Positions 21,988 to 30,366 of a stretch of DNA of 64,000 bases are shown one piece after another (the stretch's first letter is position 1; the number at the start of each line of letters is the position of its first letter). The notes under the pieces were generated by a model. The model saw only the letters and a list, made by a program, of their open reading frames with translations. It was not told the DNA's origin and searched no databases. Location: the NCBI RefSeq assembly GCF_001908185.1, contig NZ_LGHM01000013.1, positions 1 through 64,000 of the forward strand. The letters run 5' to 3'. The translations under genes and the position numbers were made by a program. The stretch comes from Bradyrhizobium sp. AS23.2. Its GTDB lineage: Bacteria; Pseudomonadota; Alphaproteobacteria; Rhizobiales; Xanthobacteraceae.

Positions 21988-22176
21988 TGTCGTCCCGGGG
22001 CGCGAAGCGAACCCGGGACCTATAACCACAGGCTACGAAGGCGGTGACTCCAGGTCTTCGCCAAACCGCATCCTGTGGTTCGCGACGAGCGCATGCGCTC
22101 GCGCTGGGGTCCCGGATCAGCGCTCCGCCCTGGACAACGCAACGCGTTGCCAAGGCTGCGCTTGTCCGGGACGACG
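21988..22176. repeat. Second copy of the chemoreceptor-associated palindromic repeat
   Basis: It matches the repeat at 19564-19764 along most of its length, including the flanking CTTCGCTGCCGCCTCATACT. It separates copy 2 from the convergent DUF3175 gene. Confidence 0.85.
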
Positions 22177-22185
22177 GAGGAGAGT

Positions 22186-22569
22186 TCAATCCCTCCCAAA
22201 CGCCCGCTTCAGCTCCACCTTCGCCCGTTCAAGCCGCGTGCGCTGTGTCTTCGGCAGCGTCCTGCCGGCGCGGTTGATGTAGAAGGTCAGCATCGACAGC
22301 GCCGAGCGATACGCGCCGGTCTTGCGCCGTGAACTGTGCTCGGCCGAGCGTTTGAGCGACGCGGCGATCTTCTTTGCGCTGGTCAGCTTGAATACGCCGC
22401 GCTTCAGGTCGAGCGCATTGCTTTCCTTCGTTACATATTGAGACCAGCGCTTTGGCGCTGCGCGTTTTGAACTCTTGCGAGTGCTGCTGCGCCTCGCGCT
22501 GGTCTTTCGGCGGTCCGTTTTGCGTGAGGCTGTTTTGCGGGAATGTGTCGTCTTTCTGACGTGAGCCAT
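22186..22569 (-). CDS. DUF3175 protein with Lys/Arg-rich N-terminal tail
   Basis: This 127-residue, very basic protein has a tail (residues 1-40) of repeated RKT, RKS and KR patterns resembling histone H1 or Hc1 tails. Residues 42-125 are DUF3175 (RWSQYVTKESNALDLKRGVF, then SALSMLTFYINRAGRTLP). Function is unknown; DNA binding is suggested by composition only. AAGGAGTTGACGC gives a strong ribosome binding site. Its promoter region has an exact EcfG-type match (22597-22621), back to back with one serving the MFS-otsB-otsA genes, so it is probably induced in the general stress response. Confidence 0.85.
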   Translation of the reverse strand: MAHVRKTTHSRKTASRKTDRRKTSARRSSTRKSSKRAAPKRWSQYVTKESNALDLKRGVFKLTSAKKIAASLKRSAEHSSRRKTGAYRSALSMLTFYINRAGRTLPKTQRTRLERAKVELKRAFGRD

Positions 22570-22596
22570 GCGTCAACTCCTTGCAGCTCCATCGGA

Positions 22597-22621
22597 AACG
22601 GGCGGTACACGGGGGCGTTCC
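22597..22621 (-). promoter_or_regulatory. EcfG (general stress sigma factor) promoter for the DUF3175 gene
   Basis: Read on the minus strand, GGAAC is followed by exactly 16 bases and CGTT, the published alphaproteobacterial EcfG consensus (GGAAC-N16/17-CGTT). The -10 end lies 28 bp upstream of the DUF3175 ATG, a normal spacing for a short leader. Confidence 0.75.
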
Positions 22622-22625
22622 TATG

Positions 22626-22650
22626 GGAACCTGCTTTCGCCACAGACGTT
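22626..22650 (+). promoter_or_regulatory. EcfG promoter for the MFS-otsB genes
   Basis: GGAAC-N16-CGTT on the plus strand is an exact consensus match, with its -35 only four bases from the -35 of the opposite promoter. It lies about 100 bp upstream of the MFS start codon. Trehalose synthesis is a known output of the general stress response in this group. Confidence 0.75.
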
Positions 22651-22751
22651 GTCGCAGGTGGCAGGCGGAATACCGCACCCCATGATCGGAGCGATCCCCA
22701 TCCACATCATGTGAAAAGGGGCCGATCGCTTTGGTTAGACGCAACAACGCG

Positions 22752-24239
22752 ATGGAATTGCAGCAGAGCCCAGCATTGAACTATGGACCTGCAGTCCCGG
22801 CGGAGGTCGCGACCGACCGCATCATCGAGACCAGCATTCCCGCACGGCTCGATGCGCTGCCGTGGAGCGGCTTTCACACCCGTGTCGTGCTCGCGCTCGG
22901 CATTACCTGGATCCTGGATGGGCTCGAGGTGACGCTGGCCGGCGCGCTTTCCGGTGCGCTGAAGCAGAGCCCGTCGCTGCAGTTCTCCAATCTCGATCTC
23001 GGCGTCGCCAATTCCGCCTATCTGGCCGGCGCGGTGCTCGGCGCGCTCGGCTTCGGCTGGCTCACGGATCGCATCGGCCGCAAGAAGCTGTTCTTCATCA
23101 CGCTCGCGGTTTACCTCACGGCGACCGCCGCGACCGCTTTGTCGTGGAGTGTCGCGAGCTATGCGCTGTTTCGCTTTCTCACGGGCGCGGGCATCGGCGG
23201 CGAGTACACCGCGATCAACTCCACCATCCAGGAGCTGGTGCCGGCGCGCTATCGCGGCTGGACCGATCTCGTCATCAACGGCAGTTTCTGGATCGGCGCG
23301 GCGATGGGCGCGGTTGCAGCCATCGTGCTGCTCGATCCCGCTGTGTTCGGTCCCGATCTCGGTTGGCGCCTCGCCTATCTCATCGGCGCGACCATCGGTC
23401 TCGTCGTGCTGTTGATGCGAATGTGGATTCCCGAGAGTCCGCGTTGGCTCATGATCCACGGTCGTCCCGATCAGGCCCACGCCATCGTCGACGACATCGA
23501 GCGCTCTGTGATCGGACATGACCATGATGCGAGTGAAGGACGCTTCACGAAAATCCGCCTGAAGATGCGCACTCACACGCCGATCCGCGAGGTCGTGCAC
23601 ACGCTGTTCTCGGCCTATCGCCAGCGCGCGCTCGTCGGCCTCGTGCTGATGAGCGCGCAGGCCTTCTTCTACAACGCCATCTTCTTCACCTTCGCGCTGG
23701 TGCTGACCGACTTCTACGGCATCAGCGCCGACCACGTCGGCTGGTACCTGCTGCCCTTCGCGGCCGGCAACTTCCTCGGCCCGCTGCTGCTCGGACGCCT
23801 GTTCGATACGCTTGGTCGCCGCAGCATGATCGTGTTCACCTATGGCGTCTCCGGTCTGCTGCTGGCGCTCTCAGGCTACCTGTTCTCGATCGGCGCACTC
23901 AGCGCGCAAGGACAGACCATCGCCTGGATGGTGATCTTCTTCTTTGCCTCGCCCGCCGCGAGCGCGGCTTATCTCACCGTCAGCGAGACCTTTCCGCTCG
24001 AAGTCCGCGCGCTGGCAATCGCGGTGTTCTACGCGGTCGGCACCGGCATCGGCGGGGTGATCGGACCCGCGCTGTTCGGCGCATTGATCGATACGGGATC
24101 ACGCAACAGCGTGTTCGCCGGCTATTTGCTGGGGGCGTTTCTGATGATCGCGGCCGCGATCGTGGCTTGGCGCTATGCCATCTCCGCGGAACGCAAATCG
24201 CTCGAACAAATCGCACGGCCGCTGGCGTTTATGGAGTAG
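22752..24239 (+). CDS. MFS transporter, sugar-porter-like, in the trehalose cluster
   Basis: This protein of about 495 residues has 12 predicted membrane helices. MFS signatures are present: GFGWLTDRIGRKKLFF in loop 2-3, ESPRWLMIHGRPDQA after helix 6, and LGRLFDTLGRRSMIVF in loop 8-9. PESPRW places it nearest the sugar/metabolite porters. Substrate is unknown; linkage to otsB suggests a solute relevant to osmotic or desiccation stress. The start is taken at ATG 22752, since a TTG seven codons earlier has no better ribosome binding site. Only 3 bp separate it from otsB. Confidence 0.85.
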   Translation: MELQQSPALNYGPAVPAEVATDRIIETSIPARLDALPWSGFHTRVVLALGITWILDGLEVTLAGALSGALKQSPSLQFSNLDLGVANSAYLAGAVLGALGFGWLTDRIGRKKLFFITLAVYLTATAATALSWSVASYALFRFLTGAGIGGEYTAINSTIQELVPARYRGWTDLVINGSFWIGAAMGAVAAIVLLDPAVFGPDLGWRLAYLIGATIGLVVLLMRMWIPESPRWLMIHGRPDQAHAIVDDIERSVIGHDHDASEGRFTKIRLKMRTHTPIREVVHTLFSAYRQRALVGLVLMSAQAFFYNAIFFTFALVLTDFYGISADHVGWYLLPFAAGNFLGPLLLGRLFDTLGRRSMIVFTYGVSGLLLALSGYLFSIGALSAQGQTIAWMVIFFFASPAASAAYLTVSETFPLEVRALAIAVFYAVGTGIGGVIGPALFGALIDTGSRNSVFAGYLLGAFLMIAAAIVAWRYAISAERKSLEQIARPLAFME

Positions 24240-24242
24240 ACT

Positions 24243-25061
24243 ATGAAATCGGAACTCGCGGAATTGGATAAGCGCACCATGCCCGATGATGAAGCGCCCG
24301 ATGCGGTTCCTGTGCCGCATGCACTCGTCCCCCATCTCGACGAGACCGCGATCCTGCTCGATATCGACGGTACGCTGCTCGACCTGATGCCGACGCCGCG
24401 CGAGGTGTGGGTGCCGCCGGGCCTGTCGGATACGCTCACCCGGCTGACCGAGCGCACCTCCGGCGCGCTCGCGATGGTCAGCGGCCGCTCGCTCAACGAC
24501 ATCGACCTGATCTTCGCGCCCGACGTCTTTTGTGCCGTCGCCGGTCACGGCGCGGAGATGCGCCTGTCGGCGGGCAACGAGGCCGACGACGTGCACGCGC
24601 CGCCAATGGACAAGGAGTTGAAGCGGCGCCTGGCTTCGATCGCAAAGCTCAGCCCTGGCATTCTGCTCGAGGACAAAGGCTATTCGCTGGCATTGCACTA
24701 CCGCCTGGCGCCGCATGCGGAGAAGGCGATCTACGAAGCCATCTCGCTGATCCGCGCCGACCTGCCCAATGCGCCGATCGAAGTGCTGCCCGGCAAGTTC
24801 GTTTTCGAGATCAAGCATTCCGGCTTCACCAAGGCGACCGGCGTACGCGAATTGATGAAACATGAGCCGTTCAGGGGACGCCGTCCGATCTTCATCGGCG
24901 ACGACGTCACCGACGAGACCGTGTTCGCGATCATGCCCGACATGAACGGACTCGCCTTCTCGGTCGGCCGCCGCGCCATCGGCGTCAACGGCCACTTCGA
25001 TGCGCCGAAGGACGTGCGCGCGTTCCTTGCGCGTCTGCTCGACGATACAAGGTTGGAATAA
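24243..25061 (+). CDS. otsB: Trehalose-6-phosphate phosphatase
   Basis: This 272-residue HAD-superfamily phosphatase releases trehalose from trehalose 6-phosphate. The nucleophile motif LLDIDGTLLD has Asp40 and Asp42. Motif II is VSGRS near 80, and motif IV is IFIGDDVTDE near 220 for Mg2+. The cap region KHSGFTKATGVREL is typical of OtsB. It is translationally close to the MFS gene (3 bp) and 238 bp upstream of otsA. Confidence 0.95.
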   Translation: MKSELAELDKRTMPDDEAPDAVPVPHALVPHLDETAILLDIDGTLLDLMPTPREVWVPPGLSDTLTRLTERTSGALAMVSGRSLNDIDLIFAPDVFCAVAGHGAEMRLSAGNEADDVHAPPMDKELKRRLASIAKLSPGILLEDKGYSLALHYRLAPHAEKAIYEAISLIRADLPNAPIEVLPGKFVFEIKHSGFTKATGVRELMKHEPFRGRRPIFIGDDVTDETVFAIMPDMNGLAFSVGRRAIGVNGHFDAPKDVRAFLARLLDDTRLE

Positions 25062-25241
25062 GGCGCCGACACCTCAGAGCCACATTATTACTCGCGTAGG
25101 TTCCATTGCGCGCGTCGTTCCTGCTGCGCGAAACAGCCACTCAAGCTGTCATTCTCCAATGAAATCGCCGGGTTCCTCGCAAGGAAAACTGGTTCCAACG
25201 CGCGTGCCTGATTTTGGTTTCAATTCGTACAAATGATGACA

Positions 25242-25266
25242 GGAACCATATTGATGAACGGCAGTT
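25242..25266 (+). promoter_or_regulatory. Possible EcfG promoter upstream of otsA
   Basis: GGAAC is followed by 16 bases and AGTT, one mismatch from the EcfG consensus CGTT. It is 34 bp upstream of the otsA GTG. It would let otsA be transcribed independently of otsB. Confidence 0.5.
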
Positions 25267-25299
25267 AAACGGGCTGGAATGAACAGGAGGGGACGACCT

Positions 25300-26763
25300 G
25301 TGAACTTAGTCGTCGTTTCAAATCGAGTTGCGCGCGGCAAACCCAACGAGCCCATGACGGGAGGCCTCGCTGCGGCATTGCTTCCCGTCGTGGAGTATTC
25401 GGGTGCGATCTGGGTGGGTTCCTCCGGCCGCGTGCGTGACGGCCATCAGAAGGAACCGTTCGCCGAGGTCGAAGCGCTCGGCTCGGGCGCTATTGCGACG
25501 CTGGATCTGCCGGCGGCGCACTATGGCGGCTATTACGAAGGTTTTGCCAATTCGGCGCTATGGCCGGCGCTGCATTCGCGCAGCGATCTGATCCGCGTCT
25601 CGCGAGAGGACTATGTCAGCTATCGCGAGGTCAACGCCTTCATGGCGCGCGCCTTGATGCGCTTCCGGAAAGCCCGGACCGCGTTCTGGGTGCAGGATTA
25701 TCATTTCCTCTCGCTCGGCGCGGAGCTGCGCGATCTCGGCGTCGACGATCCGATCGGCTTCTTCCTGCACACTCCGTGGCCTGTCGCCGCGGTGATGCAG
25801 GGCGTGCCCAATCATCGCGAGCTGATCATGGCGATGCTCGCCTACGATCTTCTCGGCTTCCAGACCGAGGAGGATCGTGAGAACTTCCTTGGCTATGTCG
25901 GCGGCGAGCTCGGTCTCACCGTCGAGGATGGAGTCGTGCTCTCGCCGCACGGCCGCACGCGCTGCGAGGTCTTCCCCATCGGCATCGATGCTGAGAAGTT
26001 TGCGCAATATGCCGCGAAGTCGGCCTCGCATCCCGACGTGTCGCGACTGCGCCGCAGCCTCAATGGCGAGCGGCTCGCGATCGGCGTCGACCGGCTCGAC
26101 TATTCGAAGGGGCTCGTCAACCGCATCAGCGCGTTCGACCGCCTCTGGACCGATCAGCCGCAGTTCGCGCGCGACATCTCACTGCTCCAGATCGCCAATC
26201 CCTCGCGCGGCGGCATCGAGGCCTACGGCAATCTCCAGAACGAGGTCGCGCGTCTCGTGAGCGACGTCAACGGCCGCCACGGGGAGGTCGACTGGACGCC
26301 GATCCGCTACCTCAACAAGGGTTTTAGCCAGGCCGTGCTCGCCGGCCTCTATCGCACCGCACAGGTCGGCGTGGTGACGCCGCTGCATGACGGCATGAAC
26401 CTCGTCGCCAAGGAATACGTCGCCGCGCAAAACCCGGCCGATCCGGGTGTGCTGGTGCTGTCGAAATTTGCCGGCGCGGCCAACGAACTCGACGCCGCGC
26501 TGCTGGTCAATCCGCACGACATCGACGGCATGGCGCGGGCGATCGCGATTGCGGCTGCGATGCCGCTCACCGAGCGCAAGATGCGCTGGGACGCGATGAT
26601 GAAGAAGCTGCGCGGCCACACCATCCAGCAATGGTCTGCCGACTTCGTCACCGAACTGGAAAAGTGCCGGCCCGAAAAGGCCGCCGTCGCCCCGCTCGCC
26701 GCCCAGCCGCCGCAGGCGCTGCGCTGGCTCAAGTCTGCGATCTCAGGCGTGCGGTTGATCTAG
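25300..26763 (+). CDS. otsA: Trehalose-6-phosphate synthase (UDP-forming)
   Basis: This 487-residue GT20 glycosyltransferase joins UDP-glucose and glucose 6-phosphate. Landmarks are NLVVVSNRV at the N-terminus, VQDYHFLSLGAELR near 130, the phosphate-binding RLDYSKGL near 260, and DGMNLVAKEYVAAQ near 360. GTG 25300 is chosen over ATG 25279, because AGGAGGGG lies eight bases before it and the protein then begins as E. coli OtsA does. Final step with otsB upstream gives trehalose for stress protection. Confidence 0.95.
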   Translation: MNLVVVSNRVARGKPNEPMTGGLAAALLPVVEYSGAIWVGSSGRVRDGHQKEPFAEVEALGSGAIATLDLPAAHYGGYYEGFANSALWPALHSRSDLIRVSREDYVSYREVNAFMARALMRFRKARTAFWVQDYHFLSLGAELRDLGVDDPIGFFLHTPWPVAAVMQGVPNHRELIMAMLAYDLLGFQTEEDRENFLGYVGGELGLTVEDGVVLSPHGRTRCEVFPIGIDAEKFAQYAAKSASHPDVSRLRRSLNGERLAIGVDRLDYSKGLVNRISAFDRLWTDQPQFARDISLLQIANPSRGGIEAYGNLQNEVARLVSDVNGRHGEVDWTPIRYLNKGFSQAVLAGLYRTAQVGVVTPLHDGMNLVAKEYVAAQNPADPGVLVLSKFAGAANELDAALLVNPHDIDGMARAIAIAAAMPLTERKMRWDAMMKKLRGHTIQQWSADFVTELEKCRPEKAAVAPLAAQPPQALRWLKSAISGVRLI

Positions 26764-26804
26764 TTCTTCTCCCTCGCCCGCATTGTGTGTTCGACGCAAT
26801 CCGA

Positions 26805-26828
26805 CCTCTCCCCGCAAGCGGGGCGAGG
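26805..26828. repeat. Small hairpin element between convergent genes
   Basis: CCTCTCCCCGC-AAG-CGGGGCGAGG is a near-perfect palindrome without a T-run. Related GC-rich hairpins occur at 33537 and 48539. It may serve as a bidirectional terminator for otsA and the convergent secreted-protein gene. Confidence 0.55.
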
Positions 26829-26850
26829 TAAGGGCGCTGCGCCGCCCGCC

Positions 26851-27192
26851 TCAATAGCAATACGAAACACTATCCAGGATCGCGCACTGCCGCTTGTTTG
26901 GCGCGTTCGGATCGTCCAGCGGCACCATGCCCTTGCCCTGTCCGACGAACACGCCGGGCCCGACATGCACCGAGCTTTTGTTGCCGATGATCACGCTCTG
27001 ATGCGGCGTCGAGCTCGAGCGGGTGCCGTCCGGCCATAGGATGGCATCGCCCGAAAGCACCCCGCGCCGCCCGTCGTCGCAGCTCACGTCGACGCCTTGC
27101 CGGGTGCAGACCTGTGCCAGAGCCGGCACGGCGAAGGCGGAGCCAAGGGCCGAAATCAGGCCCAGCGCGGCGATGGTCTTGCGGATGATCAT
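26851..27192 (-). CDS. Small secreted protein of unknown function
   Basis: This 113-residue protein has a clear signal peptide (residues 1-26, ending PALA) and four cysteines in the mature part (near 29, 38, 103 and 112) that could form two disulfides. The rest is rich in Gly, Ser and Val, with short beta-type stretches (SVIIGNKSSVHVGPGVFVG). I do not recognise a family. GGGGAC lies before the ATG. It is convergent with otsA. Confidence 0.75.
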   Translation of the reverse strand: MIIRKTIAALGLISALGSAFAVPALAQVCTRQGVDVSCDDGRRGVLSGDAILWPDGTRSSSTPHQSVIIGNKSSVHVGPGVFVGQGKGMVPLDDPNAPNKRQCAILDSVSYCY

Positions 27193-27387
27193 GGCGTCCC
27201 CGGGGGTGTTGGGCGTTCTCGAGTGAATCGTCGCGCCAAACCCGCCACGGGTTCAGCCGGCGGGCAGATCAAGGCATCGTGCAGCGCCAGATATTTCCGT
27301 GCAAATACAATAAGTTGAGGAAATTTCACTCGATTTCCCCGCGATCCCTTGCAAAATCACCGGCGCCCCTTCAAGAGAGGGCGCTCC

Positions 27388-27477
27388 GGAGAGATGGCCG
27401 AGTGGCTTAAGGCGCACGCTTGGAAAGCGTGTGTGCGGGAAACCGTACCGTGGGTTCGAATCCCACTCTCTCCGCCA
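27388..27477 (+). tRNA. tRNA-Ser (anticodon GGA)
   Basis: A 90-nt cloverleaf: acceptor arms GGAGAGA / TCTCTCC, D-arm with TGGCTTAAGGCG, anticodon stem CACGC/GCGTG with loop TTGGAAA (anticodon GGA), a long class II variable arm, T-arm with GGTTCGAATCC, and an encoded CCA end. It reads UCC and UCU. The decayed pseudogene just beyond its 3' end suggests the locus has been an integration point. Confidence 0.97.
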
Positions 27478-27714
27478 ATGCCATTGATAGCTAATAATGA
27501 TCTCTAGATATCGATCTTTGACCCCCCACCATCGGTGATGGATCTCAGCTTCGAGGGCGAGCGTGTCTACGGCTGGACACATGTGAGCATGTCGAACAGT
27601 GGCGCCCCATAACGCCGAAAGACTCCGCGCAGATGGTTTTGCCCATCCTCGGCATCCAGTGCAGAAATCAGACGCATCCAGATTGAATGAGCTTGCGAAG
27701 ACTGACCTGCGGCC

Positions 27715-28449
27715 TCAGCCCAGATCGTCCAGCAGAGGCTTGCGGATGGCGTCGTCGGATAGAAGGCGGTCGAAATAGGTGATCGTCTTGGTCAGGCCTT
27801 CCGTGAGGCTAATCTTTGGCTGCCAGGACAGAATGGCTTCCGCGCGCTATATCGGGCCGTCGCCGACCCGGATCATCCGCCTGGCGCTCGCGGCACACGA
27901 TGGCAGACGGCGAATTGCACAAACCGATGATGGTCCTGGCGAGCTCCAGGATGGAGATTTCGGCGGGGTTACCGAGGTTGATCGGCCCGGTCACATCGTC
28001 GGGTGTTGCGGCGAGGCGCACGAGCGCATCGACCATGTCGTCGACATAGCAGAAGGATCGTGTCTGCGAACCGTCGCCGTATATTGCAATCGGTTTGCCG
28101 AGCAAGGCCCGAACGATGAAATTCGACACCGCGCGCCCGTCATGGGGGTGCATGCGGGGTCCGTAGGTATTGAAGATTCTGGCTGCCTTGATCTGGAGCC
28201 GGTGCTGGCGCCAATAGTCGAAGAATAGCGTCTCGGCGCAGCGCTTACCTTCATCCTAGCAGGAGCGCAGTCCGATTGGATTGACGTTGCCCCAATAGTC
28301 CTCCGTCTGTGGGTGCTCTTTCGGATCGCCGTAGACTTCCGACGTCGACGCCTGAAGGATCATCGCCTTGAGGCGCTTCGCCAACCCGAGCATGTTGATG
28401 GCGCCATGGACGCTCGTCTTGGTCGTCCGTACGGGATCGTGCTGACAAT
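27715..28449 (-). pseudogene. Decayed UDP-glucuronate decarboxylase-type epimerase (SDR family)
   Basis: Fragments in order on the minus strand are [19 protein letters not shown] (codons preceding a TAG at 28256-28258), then DEGKRCAETLFFDYWRQH, ARIFNTYGPRMHPHDGRAVS and YGDGSQTRSFCYVDDMV. A frameshift near 27841-27848 moves the C-terminal LSWQPKISLTEGLTKTI into another frame, which ends at 27715. The N-terminal third with the NAD-binding GxxGxxG is missing; homology begins abruptly near 28449. These blocks match UDP-xylose synthase/decarboxylase proteins. The gene is dead: truncated, nonsense-mutated and frameshifted. Confidence 0.85.
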
Positions 28450-28551
28450 TCGTTGCATCGGGGCGTTGCGATAACGCGCCATGCAGAAACGCCCCTGTAC
28501 AGCCGCGATCGCCCTCCGTAACCTTCGTCGCGCAAATTCAGGAGATGCGAC

Positions 28552-30138
28552 GTGGCGAAGAAGACGGCGACCAGGAAGAAAAGTGCTTCGAAGAAGGTCG
28601 CGAAGACCTCCAGCAAGAAGACTGCGGCCCGCAAGAGCGCCGTCGCGAAGACGGCCAAGAAGACGGTCAAGAAGACGGTCAAGAAACCCGCACCGCGCAA
28701 ATCAGCCTCGGCACGCCGCCCCAAGGGGCCGGCCTGGCAATGGTCCGCGGTCGAGACGGCGGCAGCGATTCGCGCCGGCGCAATCTCCGCGGTCGAGACT
28801 GTCGAATCGCATCTCGAACGGATGCGCGCCGTCAATCCGAGGCTGAACGCGGTCGTCGTCGATCTCTCTGAGGAAGCGCTTGCTGCCGCCCATGCGGCCG
28901 ACAAGCAGCGCGCCAAGGGAGGCGAGCTCGGCCTCCTGCACGGCGTGCCCGTGACCATCAAGGAAAACGTCGACTACGAAGGCCGGCCGAATTTCAACGG
29001 CGTTCCCGCCAACAAGGACCTCGTCGCGCCATCGGATTCGCCGGTCGTGCGTAACCTGAAGAAGGCAGGCGCGATCGTCATCGGGCTGACCAACACGCCG
29101 GAATTCTCCTTCCGCGGCTTCACCGACAATCCACTGCACGGGCTGACGCTGAATCCATGGGATCCGAACATCACCTGCGGCGGCTCCTCGGGTGGTGCGG
29201 GTTCGGCGGTTGCCGCCGGCATCGGCACCATCGCCCATGGCAACGACATCGGCGGCTCGCTGCGCTGGCCGGCGCATTGCAACGGCGTTGCCACCATCAA
29301 GCCGACGCAGGGCCGTATTCCCGCGTTCAACGCAAGCGCAACCGCAGAGCGGCCGATGCTGGCGCACCTGATGTCGGCGCAGGGACCGCTCGCCCGCCAC
29401 GTCGCCGACGTTCGCCTCGCGCTGGAGGTGATGAGCCAGCGCGATCCGCGCGATCCCTGGTGGGTGCCGGCGCCGCTGGCCGGGCCGAAGCCGAAGGGGC
29501 CGATCAAGGTCGCGCTGGCAAAGATCCCGGAGGACATGGACGTCGATCCGTCAGTCCGCGAGGCGTTGCGTCAGGCCGCCGATCATCTGGAGCGCGCCGG
29601 CTATCGGGTCAGCGAGGTCGACGTCCCCGACATCAACGGCGTCTGGCAGACCTGGTGCGACATCATCACCAACGAGACCGTGGTGATGCAGGAGGCCGGC
29701 ATGCTGAAGGTCACATCCGAGGATTTCCATAAGGCCTGGGGCGGCATGAAGGCCAAGGCAAGCGTGCTCGATCTCAAGGCCTGGATGCAGGCGACCGCTG
29801 CGCGCAACGGCCACATCCGCGCCTGGCAATTGTTCTTCGAGGAATATCCGGTCGTGCTGGCGCCGACCACGGTGAAGCCGACGCCGGGACCGCGTGAGGA
29901 CACCGTGAGCGCCGAGCGCGCCCGCGAAATTTTCTGGGGCGAGATCCGCTTCATCTCCGCGATCAACGTGCTGGGCCTGCCCGGCGCCGTGGTGCCGGTG
30001 GCGCTGCATGACGGCAAGCCAATCGGCGTGCAGCTCATTGCCGGGCGCTATCGCGAAGACCTCGCGCTCGATGCGGCGGCCGCGATCGAGAAGCGCGCCG
30101 GCGTGCTCACGCATCGGCTCTGGGAGACGATGGCCTGA
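28552..30138 (+). CDS. Amidase-signature enzyme with histone H1-like N-terminal tail
   Basis: This 528-residue protein starts at GTG 28552 behind CAGGAGATGCGAC. Residues 1-58 are a Lys/Ala/Ser/Thr tail with KKTAARK and KKTVKK repeats, like bacterial H1/Hc1 proteins. Residues 62-525 are a full amidase-signature domain with the Ser-cisSer-Lys triad Lys137 (VTIKENVD), Ser212 (GGSSGGAGS) and Ser236 (NDIGGSLRWP). Spacing between the three matches FAAH (75 and 24 residues). It should hydrolyse an amide or ester; substrate is unknown. The tail could bind nucleic acid or another polyanion. It does not look like a signal peptide. Confidence 0.9.
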   Translation: MAKKTATRKKSASKKVAKTSSKKTAARKSAVAKTAKKTVKKTVKKPAPRKSASARRPKGPAWQWSAVETAAAIRAGAISAVETVESHLERMRAVNPRLNAVVVDLSEEALAAAHAADKQRAKGGELGLLHGVPVTIKENVDYEGRPNFNGVPANKDLVAPSDSPVVRNLKKAGAIVIGLTNTPEFSFRGFTDNPLHGLTLNPWDPNITCGGSSGGAGSAVAAGIGTIAHGNDIGGSLRWPAHCNGVATIKPTQGRIPAFNASATAERPMLAHLMSAQGPLARHVADVRLALEVMSQRDPRDPWWVPAPLAGPKPKGPIKVALAKIPEDMDVDPSVREALRQAADHLERAGYRVSEVDVPDINGVWQTWCDIITNETVVMQEAGMLKVTSEDFHKAWGGMKAKASVLDLKAWMQATAARNGHIRAWQLFFEEYPVVLAPTTVKPTPGPREDTVSAERAREIFWGEIRFISAINVLGLPGAVVPVALHDGKPIGVQLIAGRYREDLALDAAAAIEKRAGVLTHRLWETMA

Positions 30139-30366
30139 ATCTGCTTGCGAGGCTTCGCGAGTCATGTGCGAAGCCTCGCGTACGATTCATTAATCTAAAT
30201 TGACTCGAATTTTAGCCAATTCGCCAACAAGCGTTAGGGTTACTTCCTCGATCTCTATGCGAATTATGGTCCGCTTTACCACCCGCCTCTAACACGAGCA
30301 CGGCGGACAACGCACATGCCTCATACAGGCCGATAAGTGCGGCCCGCTCCACGCGGAGGTGGCACG

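Noticed and set aside
27253..27582. Minus-strand open frame covering the tRNA-Ser gene
   Set aside because: It is the well-known artefact of translating the antisense of a tRNA-Ser gene (WDSNPRYGFPHTR), with no independent support.
30269..30308. GTCCGC / GCGGAC stem upstream of metY as a possible SAM riboswitch
   Set aside because: The SAM-II core and pseudoknot sequence I know are not present; a single 6-bp stem with a 28-base loop is too weak.
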